Source of the DNA: Bradyrhizobium sp.
Lineage (GTDB): Bacteria; Pseudomonadota; Alphaproteobacteria; Rhizobiales; Xanthobacteraceae
Length of the DNA: 36,459 nt
Assembly (NCBI GenBank): GCA_028290305.1
Contig: JAQGKC010000262.1
Span: 1 to 36,459 of the forward strand
Reading direction: 5' to 3'
Under the pieces are notes generated by a model. That model was not told the origin of the DNA. It saw only the letters and a list, made by a program, of their open reading frames with translations, and did not search any database. Made by a program: the position numbers and the translations under genes. Position 1 is the first letter of the stretch, and every line of letters starts with the position of its first letter. Of this stretch, positions 1-8,192 are shown in pieces.

Positions 1-731
1 TGCTCAACGTATTGGCGTTCGTGCTGATCGGGCTGCAGCTAGGGTCGATCTGGCCGCGGCTCGACGCGCCGTTGCGGCTGCAATATTGCCTGATCGCCGC
101 GGCCGTGCTCGGCGTGGTGATCCTCACCCGGATGGTCTGGGTGATGTCGTACAATACGGTGCTGCGATTCTCGATCGCGCGCTTCGGCTTTCATCCCCGC
201 CGGCCGATGTCGCCGCCCTCGGTGGCGGGCGGCATCGTGGTTTCGTGGTGCGGGATGCGCGGCATCGTCACGCTGGCGGCGGCTTTCGCATTGCCGGAAG
301 GCTTTCCCTACCGCGACCTGATCCTGCTGACGGCGTTTGCCGTGGTGCTGGGATCGCTGGTGATTCAGGGCCTGACCCTGCGGCCACTGGTATCGGCGCT
401 GCGGCTGAAGGACGACAATCTGCTCGCCGCCGAAGTGGCGCGCGCCCGCGCCGTTGCCTATCGGGCCGCCCTGGATGAAATCGACGGCGACCCGTCCGAA
501 GAAGCCGAAATCCTCAGATTGGAATACCGCGCGCTCTTGCTTCGCGCGGAAGGCGATCCCGATGGCGGCGTTTCCAGTGGCGAACTTCCGGCAGATCCGC
601 TGCGGAGGCGCGCCATCGGCGCGGCGCGGCAGTCGATGCTCAGGTTACGCCAATCCGAGGATATCGGCGACGACGCCTTTCATCAGATCGAGGAAGAACT
701 CGACTGGGCGGAATTGAGCGCACAGGGGTGA
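1..731 (+). CDS. Na+/H+ antiporter, CPA1 family, C-terminal part (5' end outside window)
   Basis: The reading frame is already open at base 3 and runs to TGA at 729-731, so only the C-terminal part of a membrane cation/proton antiporter is seen. The visible protein starts with a hydrophobic helix and contains the CPA1 signature segment GGIVVSWCGMRGIVTLAAAF (about residues 73-92 of the visible part), followed by the last membrane spans. After these comes a charged cytoplasmic tail of about 100 residues rich in Glu and Arg. The SWCGMRG segment matches the SWAGMRG core of NhaP-like exchangers, which swap Na+ or K+ for H+ across the inner membrane. The exact ion cannot be told. A TTG at position 12 is an internal Leu codon, not a start. 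The family assignment is firm; the subtype is open. Confidence 0.88.
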   Translation, partial: LNVLAFVLIGLQLGSIWPRLDAPLRLQYCLIAAAVLGVVILTRMVWVMSYNTVLRFSIARFGFHPRRPMSPPSVAGGIVVSWCGMRGIVTLAAAFALPEGFPYRDLILLTAFAVVLGSLVIQGLTLRPLVSALRLKDDNLLAAEVARARAVAYRAALDEIDGDPSEEAEILRLEYRALLLRAEGDPDGGVSSGELPADPLRRRAIGAARQSMLRLRQSEDIGDDAFHQIEEELDWAELSAQG

Positions 732-768
732 AGCAAGGGTGATATGTCGCGCAGGGCTAATATATCGT

Positions 769-889
769 GTCATCCCGGCGAACGCCGGGATCCATACGCC
801 GTGTCGTCAAGTTTTGCGAACGCCGTTGGACAAGGTGCCTACAACCACAAATGTAAGGAGTTATGGGTCTCGGCGTTCGCCGGGACGAC
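769..889. repeat. Palindromic intergenic element, family B (copy 1)
   Basis: About 121 bp bounded by complementary arms of about 28 bp: 769-796 (gtcatcccggcgaacgccgg and on to ccata) and 862-889 (tatgggtctcggcgttcgcc and on to gacgac). Each arm also contains its own small hairpin (CCCGGCGAACGCCGGG). A second copy of the same design lies at 8067-8185. The interior differs between copies. It sits between convergent genes (antiporter on plus, SDR on minus), where it could act as a bidirectional terminator, which is an inference. Confidence 0.8.
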
Positions 890-914
890 GAGGGCGAGTT
901 AACTCCTAACGCCA

Positions 915-1718
915 TTAACTCACCTTCAGTGTAATCCCGCCATCGACCACCAGTTCGATGCCGGTAACGTATTTCGAGTCATCGGAGGCAAGAAATAGCG
1001 CCGCGTTGGCGACGTCCCAGGCATCGCCCATATGCCCCATCGGCACCTGCGCGTCGCGTGCGCGCCACATCGCCTCGACGTCGCCCTTGGCATAACTCGC
1101 CGCCAATCCGGCGGAGTGCTCGACCATCGGTGTTTTCATCAGGCCGGGCAGCACGCAGTTCACCCGGATATGTTTCGGCGCGTATTCGACCGCCGTCGTG
1201 CGCGTCATCTGGTTCATCGCGGCCTTGGTCGTGGCATAAGTGACATAGGAGATGCCGAGATGGCGGATCGAGGCGATCGACGAAATATTGATGATCGAGC
1301 CGCCGCCTTGCCGCGCCATCACCGGGATGACATGCTTCATGGCGAGGAAGGCGCTTTTGAGATTGACGGCAAACACGCGGTCCCATTCGGCTTCCGGCAC
1401 TTCGACCACGCATCCCATCTCGGCGATGCCGACATTGTTATCGAGCACGTCGATGCGGCCATAAGCCTTGAGGCACGCCGCCACCATCGCCTCGACATCG
1501 CTGGCCCGGGACGCGTCGGCGGTGAACGCGGCGGCCTTGCCGCCTTCGGACGTGATGATCTTGACGGTCTCTTCCGCGGCGGCGCCGTTGCGATCGACGC
1601 AAAACACCTGCGCGCCCTCGCGCGCAAAGGTCACGGCGGTTGCCTTGCCGTTGCCCCAGCCCGGTCCGATCGAACCGGCGCCGACCACCAGCGCTGTCTT
1701 GCCCTCGAGCCGTTTCAT
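915..1718 (-). CDS. SDR family oxidoreductase (last gene of the TRAP operon)
   Basis: A classical short-chain dehydrogenase of about 267 residues. The NAD(P)-binding start is LVVGAGSIGPGWGNGKA, an unusual form of the TGxxxGxG glycine motif. NNVG stands in place of NNAG, the catalytic Ser lies in NISSIAS, and YATTK provides the YxxxK pair. The C-terminal half has the usual NCVLPGLMKTPM segment and ends in DGGITLKVS. An ATG at 1716-1718 is chosen because GGGAGAAG lies a few bases upstream; a longer reading frame from 1757 has no such site. It begins 22 bp after the DUF1850 gene, so it is probably cotranscribed with the TAXI-TRAP transporter and may oxidise or reduce the imported compound. The substrate is unknown. 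Confidence 0.88.
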   Translation of the reverse strand: MKRLEGKTALVVGAGSIGPGWGNGKATAVTFAREGAQVFCVDRNGAAAEETVKIITSEGGKAAAFTADASRASDVEAMVAACLKAYGRIDVLDNNVGIAEMGCVVEVPEAEWDRVFAVNLKSAFLAMKHVIPVMARQGGGSIINISSIASIRHLGISYVTYATTKAAMNQMTRTTAVEYAPKHIRVNCVLPGLMKTPMVEHSAGLAASYAKGDVEAMWRARDAQVPMGHMGDAWDVANAALFLASDDSKYVTGIELVVDGGITLKVS

Positions 1719-1740
1719 CGACTTCTCCCTGTCTTGATTG

Positions 1741-2115
1741 TTATCGTTCGCAGGCACTCATGGTCGTGACGTGAACTCCGACCGGATGACCCAGAATATC
1801 CGACAGCGTCCGGCAATTTCCATCATGACACAAGCGCCACTCCCCGGCTGCGCCGGAATTGCCCAGCACCACCTCCGGCATCGGCGCGCGCTTCGGCTGC
1901 CATTGAAACCAGCCGTCGACGAGCCGTGCATCCGGCGGCGGCTCCATGCCGGCGCCGGAGCCCTTGACCCGTGCCTGCACCAGTTCGAGCCCCTGCGGCG
2001 TGATACGCCAGTCTTCCTGCCAATCGGTCTTTTCGACTGAATGGGTCCACACCAGCGTGAAGGCCGCGACCGACAGCGTCTTCACGACGCCCGCCGAGGC
2101 GAGGCAGAGGCTCAA
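1741..2115 (-). CDS. DUF1850 domain protein, TRAP-TAXI associated
   Basis: A protein of about 124 residues. Recognisable features are the start MSLCLASAGVVK, the WTHSVEKTDWQEDW segment near residue 25-40, GLELVQARVKGSGAGMEPP, and a small disulfide-prone loop CHDGNC near the end. This is the DUF1850 family, known for sitting directly behind fused TRAP permeases of the TAXI type; its function is not established. The start I favour is TTG at 2113-2115, which overlaps the permease stop codon as TTGA, a translational-coupling arrangement. Upstream in-frame ATG codons (for example 2149-2151) would lie inside the permease and add sequence unlike the family. The 22 bp gap to the following SDR gene supports one operon. 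Confidence 0.85.
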   Translation of the reverse strand: MSLCLASAGVVKTLSVAAFTLVWTHSVEKTDWQEDWRITPQGLELVQARVKGSGAGMEPPPDARLVDGWFQWQPKRAPMPEVVLGNSGAAGEWRLCHDGNCRTLSDILGHPVGVHVTTMSACER

Positions 2116-4220
2116 GCCGCCGCCACCGCAGTGCGCGGACGCTGCCGCCATTGCCAGAATACGCAGGCAATCGTAATGGCAAAGCCGGCCGTGTCGCTGA
2201 AGCGGAAGTCGCCGAGCAGGCACAACGCCGCAAGGAAGGCAGCGACCCGTTCGAGCAGCGTCAGCCGCGTAAACAGGAAACCGATCGCGACCATGCCAAA
2301 CAGGGCGATGGCGACCAGCGCCTTGAAGGTCGCAAACGCCACCGCGCCATAAAATCCGAGTTGGGCCGCCATGGGGTCGCCGGGCTGCAGCATCAGCGAC
2401 GGCGAATACACGAAGATGAACGGAATGACGTAGCCTGCGAGCGCGATGCGCATCGCCTCCCAGCCGATCTTGTCGGGGTTTTCCTTGGCGATCGGCGCCG
2501 CCGCGAGTGCCGCCAGCGCCACCGGCGGAGAAAGATCGGCCATGATGCCGTAGTAGAACGCGAACATGTGGCTGACGATCAGCGGCACGCCGAGCTTGGC
2601 GAGCGCTGGAGCGGCCAAAGCGGCGGTGATGATGTAGGTCGGGATGGTCGGGATGCCGGTGCCGAGCAGGATCGACAACAGCATGGTCATGATCAGTGCG
2701 AGGAACAGGCTTTTGGCGCCGAGCCCGATGATCCAGCTGCCGAAGATCGTTCCAACGCCGGTCTGCGTCATCATGCCGATGATGCTGCCGACGATGGCGC
2801 AGGCCATGCCGACGGTCAGCGCCGACTTGGCGCTATCGGCCAGCGAATCGCGGCACGCCGCGAGCGTCGCCCGGCCGCCGCGCGTCATCGCGGTGATCAA
2901 CACCAGAACGCCGACGACGCTTGCCACCGAAACGATATCGAGGCCGTTGTGCGACACCGCGGCGATCACGAGCGCGAGCCCGATCCAGAACACGTATCGC
3001 AACACCTGATTGGAAAAGCCGAGCGTAATGCTGGCGCCAAGGATCAGCGCCACCGTCAGTGCCAGGCCAATGCTGCCAGCATAGAGCGGCGTGAAGCCTT
3101 CAAACAGCATGTAGACCAGCGCCGCCAGCGGCAACACCAGATACCAGCGCGCCACCAGCGCCTTCCAGGCGCTCGGGACTTCCGAGCGCTTCATGCCGAC
3201 GAGGTCGTACTTGCCGGCTTCAAGATGCACCATCCAGAACGCGGAAGCGAAATACAGGATCGCGGGGATTACCGCAGCCTTGACGATGACGGAATAGTCG
3301 ACGCCCAGCGTCTCCGCCATGACGAAGGCGACCGCGCCCATCACCGGCGGCATGATCTGTCCGCCCATCGAGGCCGTGGCCTCGACGCCGGCGGCGAAGG
3401 CACGGCGATAGCCGAACTTGATCATCAGCGGGATCGTGAACTGACCGACGGTGACGACATTGGCGACGCCGGAGCCCGAGATCGTGCCCATCATGCCCGA
3501 TGCGAATACCGCGACCTTGGCTGGACCGCCGCGGGTGCCGCCGAACAGGCCAAGCGAGACATCGGTGAACAACTGGATCATTCCGGCGCGCTCGAGGAAT
3601 GAGCCGAACAGAATGAACAGAAAGATGTACGTCGCCGAGACGTAGATCGGCACGCCATAAAATCCTTCGGTGCCGTAAGACAGGTGCGTGATGACCTGAT
3701 CGAAGTCATAGCCGCGGTGATTGAACGGCGCGGGCAGATACTGGCCGAAGAACCAATAGAGAATGCAGGCGCCGCACATCAGCGGCAGCGCGAGCCCCAT
3801 CAGCCGCCGCGTACCCTCGAAAATCAGAACCGCGAGCAAAGTGCCGACGGCGAGATCGAGCCGCGTCGGATCGCCGTCGCGCGCGATCAGGTCGGCATAG
3901 AAAATCCATTGATACAGTCCGCACAAGAACCCGACGCTGCCGATCAGCCAACCTGCTGCCCGACCGGCATTACCTTTGGCGGTGAAATTGCCGATCAGGC
4001 CGAAGGTCATCAGAATCAGAAAGCCGACGTGAACGCCGCGCACCACCTGGCTCGGCAGAACGTTCCACGCCGCGATGACAAGCTGAAAGGCCGCGAATGC
4101 GATGCCTATGACATAGGCCAGATACCCCCAGCCGCCCGGGCCGAATCCTTCCGGAAACCCATGCTCGAAATTGTCGAACTCGACCTTGACGGGGCCCTCG
4201 GCGCCCTCAGCCTGCAGCAT
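2112..4220 (-). CDS. TRAP transporter permease, fused 4TM/12TM type (TAXI system)
   Basis: A 702-residue, very hydrophobic protein: a short soluble N-terminus, then a small-subunit-like block of about four helices (to about residue 150), then the large DctM-like block. The large block contains GTISGSGVANVVTVGQFTIP, the conserved loop GGQIMPPVMGAVAFVMAE, LLGTGIPTIPTYIITAALAAPAL and the loop ADLSPPVALAALAAAPIA. These are hallmarks of the fused TRAP permease that works with a TAXI binding protein in ion-driven, ATP-independent uptake. The ATG at 4218-4220 has GGGGA about nine bases upstream. The stop overlaps the DUF1850 start. The binding protein gene lies 225 bp upstream on the same strand. 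The substrate cannot be read from sequence; some TAXI systems import glutamate or other small carboxylates. Confidence 0.93.
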   Translation of the reverse strand: MLQAEGAEGPVKVEFDNFEHGFPEGFGPGGWGYLAYVIGIAFAAFQLVIAAWNVLPSQVVRGVHVGFLILMTFGLIGNFTAKGNAGRAAGWLIGSVGFLCGLYQWIFYADLIARDGDPTRLDLAVGTLLAVLIFEGTRRLMGLALPLMCGACILYWFFGQYLPAPFNHRGYDFDQVITHLSYGTEGFYGVPIYVSATYIFLFILFGSFLERAGMIQLFTDVSLGLFGGTRGGPAKVAVFASGMMGTISGSGVANVVTVGQFTIPLMIKFGYRRAFAAGVEATASMGGQIMPPVMGAVAFVMAETLGVDYSVIVKAAVIPAILYFASAFWMVHLEAGKYDLVGMKRSEVPSAWKALVARWYLVLPLAALVYMLFEGFTPLYAGSIGLALTVALILGASITLGFSNQVLRYVFWIGLALVIAAVSHNGLDIVSVASVVGVLVLITAMTRGGRATLAACRDSLADSAKSALTVGMACAIVGSIIGMMTQTGVGTIFGSWIIGLGAKSLFLALIMTMLLSILLGTGIPTIPTYIITAALAAPALAKLGVPLIVSHMFAFYYGIMADLSPPVALAALAAAPIAKENPDKIGWEAMRIALAGYVIPFIFVYSPSLMLQPGDPMAAQLGFYGAVAFATFKALVAIALFGMVAIGFLFTRLTLLERVAAFLAALCLLGDFRFSDTAGFAITIACVFWQWRQRPRTAVAAA

Positions 4221-4319
4221 CAGTCCATCCCCAACCGGTCGTCAGTTTAGTCGTTCCCTTCTTCCCATTCGAGGGAGGAGAACCGCAGACGACGAAAATG
4301 GAGAGCCCCCTCTCCACCT

Positions 4320-4338
4320 CTTCCCCGCAAAGGGGAAG
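4320..4338. other. Hairpin between TAXI binding-protein gene and permease gene
   Basis: CTTCCCC at 4320-4326 pairs with GGGGAAG at 4332-4338 around a five-base loop. On the minus strand, which carries the flanking genes, it follows the binding-protein gene but has no U-rich tail. It could stabilise or partly terminate the upstream transcript, giving more binding protein than permease. That role is an inference. Confidence 0.35.
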
Positions 4339-4445
4339 AAAACACGCTCACCTTGCTAAAACACGGTGATTTGGATAGCGCGCTGGTCTTACATCAGCGC
4401 CTGCAATTCGCAACTGCGTGAGACTACGGAAATTGGCCCACGGCC

Positions 4446-5399
4446 CTACTTAATCAAACCCTTTTCCTTGTAATAGCGAATCGCGCCGGGATGCAGCGGC
4501 ACCGGACTACCCATGGCCGCGTTTTCGAGCTTGATGTCCTTGCCGGCCACGTGCGAATTCGCCAATTCCGGCAGCGACTCGAAAATCAGCTTGGTCATCT
4601 GGTAGGCGAGATCGTCGGACACAGCAGAACTGGTCACCAGATAATTGATCACCGCCGCGGTCGGGACATCCTTGTCCTGGCCGTTATAGGTATTGGCGGG
4701 GATCTTCACCGACAAGAACGGAGGACCGATCTTGTCGACGACCTCTTTGGGAACCGACACCACGGTGATTTCGCTGGAGGTGCTCAGATCCTTCAGCGAG
4801 GCCACCCCGAGACCGGCCGATTGCAGGGTCGCGTCGAGTTGCCGGTTCTTCATTAGATCGACGGATTCCGCGAACGGCAGGTATTCAACCTTGCCGATAT
4901 CCTTGTAGCTCAACCCCGCGGCGGCCAGGATGGCGCGCGAATTGAGTTCGGTGCCCGATTTCGGCGCCCCGACCGAGAGGCTCTTGCCCTTCAGGTCGGC
5001 CAGCGTCTTGATGCCACTCTCGGCGGTGGCGACGATCTGGATATAGTTCGGATAAATCGCGCCGATGGTGCGCAGCTTGTCGAGTTTCGCCTTGAAGCCT
5101 GCCTCCTCGTCGCCCTCCCAGGCGGCTTTCAACGAGTCGCCGAGCGCAAACGCAATCTCGCCGCGGCCCTGCTGGAGCAGGATCAGGTTCTCGACCGAAG
5201 CCTTGGTGGCCTGCACCTGGGTCTTCACATCGGGAATCTTGTCGCTGTAGATTTTTCCGATGGCGACGCCGAGTGGATAATAGACGCCGGATGTGCCACC
5301 GGTCAGCACGTTGATGAATTGTTGGGCCCGCACCGTCGGGGCCGACAAGACCGCCACCGCCGCAACGGCAGCGGCAATCAACTTTGAATTCCTGATCAT
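4446..5399 (-). CDS. TAXI family TRAP transporter solute-binding protein
   Basis: A 317-residue periplasmic binding protein. A Sec signal peptide (KLIAAAVAAVAVLSAPTVRA, cleaved after RAQ) is followed by FINVLTGGTSGVYYPLGVAIG, which is the TAXI family signature, then QATKASVENLILLQQGRGEIAF and the LKGKSLSVGAPKSGTELNSR segment of the ligand-binding domain. The length fits the family. The ATG at 5397-5399 is preceded by GGGGAGAA; a longer frame from 5462 would place extra residues in front of the signal peptide and lacks a site. It captures the ligand for the fused permease encoded next on the same strand. The upstream 300 bp region (5400-5699) is shared with the divergent beta-propeller gene. 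Confidence 0.93.
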   Translation of the reverse strand: MIRNSKLIAAAVAAVAVLSAPTVRAQQFINVLTGGTSGVYYPLGVAIGKIYSDKIPDVKTQVQATKASVENLILLQQGRGEIAFALGDSLKAAWEGDEEAGFKAKLDKLRTIGAIYPNYIQIVATAESGIKTLADLKGKSLSVGAPKSGTELNSRAILAAAGLSYKDIGKVEYLPFAESVDLMKNRQLDATLQSAGLGVASLKDLSTSSEITVVSVPKEVVDKIGPPFLSVKIPANTYNGQDKDVPTAAVINYLVTSSAVSDDLAYQMTKLIFESLPELANSHVAGKDIKLENAAMGSPVPLHPGAIRYYKEKGLIK

Positions 5400-5699
5400 T
5401 ATTCTCCCCAGAATTTGGGCCGGGAAATTGGACGGACGAGGGCCCGGGGTCAACCCATCCAATCGGCCAAAAGTCGGGGTTGCGACAAATAAGCGCTCGA
5501 TATCGCGCTGGGATCATACGAGGGCCCGCCGCCGGGAATCCGCTGCTCGTGATGTGCTGAATTCCTTTAGATGGCCTCAGACCTCTTTCGCAAGCTGCCT
5601 GCGCCGTCGCTTCGCACTGGCAGCATGGCGCCTGAACGCGTACCGTAAGGGGGCGAAACCGGCCCATCAGAGGCCGGTCTTATCCGGGAGAACGCCAAA
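5400..5699. other. Divergent intergenic region, TAXI-SBP / beta-propeller
   Basis: This 300 bp has no convincing gene on either strand; short open frames here do not resemble proteins. It must hold the promoters of both divergent genes, but no clear -35/-10 pair stands out. Its one notable structure is a hairpin at 5658-5678 (ACCGGCC, seven-base loop, GGCCGGT) in the leader of the propeller gene, just upstream of the ribosome binding site GGGAGAA (about 5686-5692). Confidence 0.5.
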
Positions 5700-6872
5700 A
5701 TGCCTGTCACTCGTGCAGTTGGATTATCTTTGGGAGCGGCAATTCTGCTGGGCTGCTCCAGCCTCAATCTCGCCTACGCCAAACCGTTCATGATCGTCGG
5801 CATCGACGAGAAGACTTTATGGGACGATGACGGGAAGACGATTCTGTCCCCTGATGGCAAGGACCAGGTGTTGATCGTCGATCTCGCCAATCCGGAAAGT
5901 CCCAAGACCGTCGCCACCCTGCCCCTGAAGAATTCGGTCGTCGGCCCGCCCGTCAATGTCGACATCGACCCCACCGGCTCGGTCGCGCTGGTGGCGGATT
6001 CAGTCGATGTCACCAAGGATGGCGAGGCGCTGAAACAGGTGCCGGACAACAAGATTTACATCATCGATCTCAAGGCGAGCCCGCCCAAGCTGGCGGCGAC
6101 GCTCACCGGCGGCAAGCAACCGTCGGGGCTGAATATCAGTCCTGATGGCAAGATGGCGCTGGTTGCCAACCGCGGCGATAATTCGATCAGCGTGCTCTCG
6201 GTCAACGGCACCGACGTCAAGATCACCGATACCATCGCGATGCCCGACAGCGTCGCGCATGTGATGTTCACGCCGGACGGCAAGCGGGCGCTGGCCGTGA
6301 GGTTTCCCTCGCACAAGGCATCGGTGCTGGATATCGTCGGCGGCAAGGTGACCTACAACAAGGTCGACCTGCCAACCGGCCAGTGGCCCTACAATGTCGT
6401 GGTGACTCCCAACGGCAAGATCGCGCTGACCTCCGACAATGGCGGCGCTGGCTCGTCCGATGGCAGCGTCGACACATCAAGCGTGATCGATCTCGAAGCC
6501 AACCCGCCACGCATCATCGACCGGGTGGTGGTCGGTGACGGCCCCGAAGGACTGGCGATGTCCCCGAAGGGCGACCTCGCGGCCGCCGTCATCCTCCGCG
6601 GATCCAACATGAAGAACGCCTTCTTCCACCAGAAGAACGGCAGCGTCTCGGTGCTGAAGATCGACGGCAAGAAGGTGACCAAGATCCAGGATATCGAGGT
6701 CGGCGGCTTACCGGAAGCCGCCCAGTTCACACCCGACGGCAAATACATTCTGGTCGGAAACTATCTGGACCAGGATTTTTCGATCCTGAAAGTCAACGGC
6801 ACCAAGGTCACGGACACCGGCAAGCGCTTCAAGGTGCCGGGACATCCGGCTTCGGCGCGCATGAGCCACTAA
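5700..6872 (+). CDS. Exported YVTN/YncE-like beta-propeller protein
   Basis: A 390-residue exported protein with repeated blade motifs of the type SPDGKxALVANxxDNSISVL, seen at about residues 143-165, 191-205, 236-250, 280-292 and 345-360, so several blades of a YVTN/lactonase-like beta-propeller. The N-terminus is a signal sequence. It contains LLGCSS, which could serve as a lipobox, and slightly later AYA followed by K, which could be a normal signal peptidase site, so lipoprotein versus soluble periplasmic protein is undecided. The ATG at 5700 is preceded by GGGAGAA at a good distance. No catalytic residues are recognisable; such propellers often bind partners or act as surface or quinoprotein-like accessory proteins. 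It is followed by a hairpin-rich repeat that probably ends the transcript. Confidence 0.85.
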   Translation: MPVTRAVGLSLGAAILLGCSSLNLAYAKPFMIVGIDEKTLWDDDGKTILSPDGKDQVLIVDLANPESPKTVATLPLKNSVVGPPVNVDIDPTGSVALVADSVDVTKDGEALKQVPDNKIYIIDLKASPPKLAATLTGGKQPSGLNISPDGKMALVANRGDNSISVLSVNGTDVKITDTIAMPDSVAHVMFTPDGKRALAVRFPSHKASVLDIVGGKVTYNKVDLPTGQWPYNVVVTPNGKIALTSDNGGAGSSDGSVDTSSVIDLEANPPRIIDRVVVGDGPEGLAMSPKGDLAAAVILRGSNMKNAFFHQKNGSVSVLKIDGKKVTKIQDIEVGGLPEAAQFTPDGKYILVGNYLDQDFSILKVNGTKVTDTGKRFKVPGHPASARMSH

Positions 6873-6882
6873 AACGGCACGC

Positions 6883-6987
6883 CTAGAGTTTGATTCAACT
6901 GAGTTGAATCAAACTCCAGCGTTATCTTTTTGTTTGAGCATGATCTTTTCGAAAAACCGGTGTCCGCTTTTCCGGATCATGCTCTAG
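6883..6987. repeat. Palindromic intergenic element, family A (copy 1), double hairpin
   Basis: A 105 bp unit framed by CTAGAG (6883-6888) and CTCTAG (6982-6987). The left half is a perfect 14 bp stem with a three-base loop (6886-6916); the right half is closed by GAGCATGATC (6936-6945) and GATCATGCTC (6975-6984). The left hairpin is followed about ten bases later by a short T run, so it can also end transcription of the propeller gene. Related copies lie at 27855-27982 and 19449-19499. Confidence 0.85.
6886..6916 (+). terminator. Putative intrinsic terminator hairpin after the beta-propeller gene
   Basis: Perfect inverted repeat gagtttgattcaac / gttgaatcaaactc with a TGA loop, 13 bases after the TAA stop of the propeller gene. 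A run of five T lies at 6927-6931. The stem is AT-rich and the T run is not adjacent, so termination is probable rather than certain. The same structure is the left half of the family A repeat. Confidence 0.5.
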
Positions 6988-7054
6988 ACCTCGCGCGATA
7001 CGCTGACCGGCGCAACAAAGCGTGCGGTCAGCGTCTTGCCGTGATCGGGATGCT

Positions 7055-7534
7055 CTACTGAAACGCCATGTCCAGGCATTTGGAAATGTCGGAGCCGAGA
7101 CCGGAGCTGATGGTAATGCAGCCGCGGACTTTCTGCGCGGTGGTGTCGCTGACCCATATCGCATAGCCGCCGGGGCCGAAAAACGAATTGGTGTTGGGCG
7201 CCTCGGTTTCGGTCGCGTCGAACGAGTAGTGGGAATCGGTCTCGAAGATGCGGGGCTTTTTGGTGCAGCCACCGTCGGTCTGGACGTTGATCACTTCCTT
7301 GTTGTCCCGCGTTAGCGCCAGGCTGACCGTGCATCTGAAATATTCCGAGGTCTTGACGTTGAAGATGTAGGCGTAGGATCTGCAGGTCGCGGTATTGAGC
7401 TTTCCGGCGCTTAAACCGCGGCTGCAGGAAATTCTCTGGTTGTGGCTGAGCTCAAAATCATCGGCATGGGCAATGGGAACCAGCGTCACAAACGACAGCG
7501 CAATAGCTAAACAAACTTTCATGACGAGGTTCAT
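7055..7534 (-). CDS. Secreted hypothetical protein, cysteine-containing
   Basis: About 159 residues with a clear Sec signal peptide (MKVCLAIALSFVTLVPIAHA, then DDFELSH). The mature part carries cysteines in RISCSRGL, TATCRSY, FRCTVSL, DGGCTKK, RGCITIS and ISKCLDM, an even number that suggests disulfide bonds in the periplasm. I do not recognise a named family. Start choice: ATG at 7532-7534 has AGGG about nine bases upstream; ATG at 7541-7543 has GGG directly against it, which is too close, and ATG at 7520-7522 would begin right at the hydrophobic segment. It is divergent from the small secreted protein at 7735. Function unknown. Confidence 0.7.
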   Translation of the reverse strand: MNLVMKVCLAIALSFVTLVPIAHADDFELSHNQRISCSRGLSAGKLNTATCRSYAYIFNVKTSEYFRCTVSLALTRDNKEVINVQTDGGCTKKPRIFETDSHYSFDATETEAPNTNSFFGPGGYAIWVSDTTAQKVRGCITISSGLGSDISKCLDMAFQ

Positions 7535-7734
7535 CCGAATCATCCCTATGACTTATTTCGCAAACACGGATTCTAGACTGAAACGGCAAGATAGTCGCGA
7601 AGTCGAAAGCGGAAAATCACAAAGTCGCGGGGGAAACGTGCTGCGGCGAACAGCCTCGTCATATTGACGGCTGAATAGCGTTCGTGGTTTGTTCAAGACG
7701 CCACCTTTGGCGAGCTGATTGCTGGGGAGAATGC

Positions 7735-8043
7735 ATGATGACAAGAATTTCAACCAAGACTCTTTTGATGGCAGCTGCGCTGACCGCGCTGACGACGTCC
7801 GCATTTGCGCAAGCCACTGCGCCGACGCCCTGGGTGCTGACACCGGACATGGGCTATGGCTACGACAAGGAAGGCAAGACGTTTTCCTACAAGATGGGCA
7901 CCAACAACGCCAAGCTGCTGCTGAAAGGTGCGAAGAAGGTACCCAAAGGCACGCTGTTTTTCATCGGCGAGAACGGACAGCTCTACATGCGGACCGGCCC
8001 CTTCCTTGAAGGCGACGGCAAGTTCATGTTCGGGCCGGGTTGA
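7735..8043 (+). CDS. Small secreted hypothetical protein
   Basis: About 102 residues: a signal peptide (TLLMAAALTALTTSAFAQA) and then an 80-residue mature domain rich in Gly, Lys and aromatic residues, with the segments GYGYDKEGKTFSYKMG and GTLFFIGENGQLYMR. Two adjacent ATG codons (7735 and 7738) follow GGGGAGA (7724-7730); the second gives the better spacing, the first is listed. No family is recognised. The YDKEGKTFSYK and IGENGQLY segments look like beta-hairpin strands, so a small beta-sheet periplasmic protein is likely, by inference. A family B repeat follows the stop codon within 25 bp. Confidence 0.68.
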   Translation: MMTRISTKTLLMAAALTALTTSAFAQATAPTPWVLTPDMGYGYDKEGKTFSYKMGTNNAKLLLKGAKKVPKGTLFFIGENGQLYMRTGPFLEGDGKFMFGPG

Positions 8044-8066
8044 GGCGTAACGCAGCCTCACCGCGA

Positions 8067-8185
8067 GTCGTCCCGGCGAAGGCCGGGACCCATAGCCCGT
8101 GGCGTTAGCGATTTAAAGAAGCCCTCTTACCTACTGCCAAAACGAGATTCCACGCCGTACGGGTCCCGGCGTTCGCCGGGACGAC
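8067..8185. repeat. Palindromic intergenic element, family B (copy 2)
   Basis: About 119 bp between convergent genes. The left arm at 8067-8094 (gtcgtcccggcgaaggccgg and on to cata) is complementary to the right arm at 8158-8185 (gggtcccggcgttcgccggg and on to acgac). It matches the element at 769-889 in both arms and in overall size, while the centre is unrelated. The right arm ends only 8 bp from the stop codon of the gene at 8193. Confidence 0.8.
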
Positions 8186-8192
8186 GCTAAGA

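Noticed and set aside
1032..1769. 245-codon open frame opposite the SDR gene
   Set aside because: Arg/His-rich antisense frame of a certain SDR gene.
2151..3602. 483-codon open frame on the plus strand opposite the TRAP permease
   Set aside because: Composition is His/Arg/Asp-rich low-complexity, typical for the reverse complement of a GC-rich membrane protein gene; no family resemblance.
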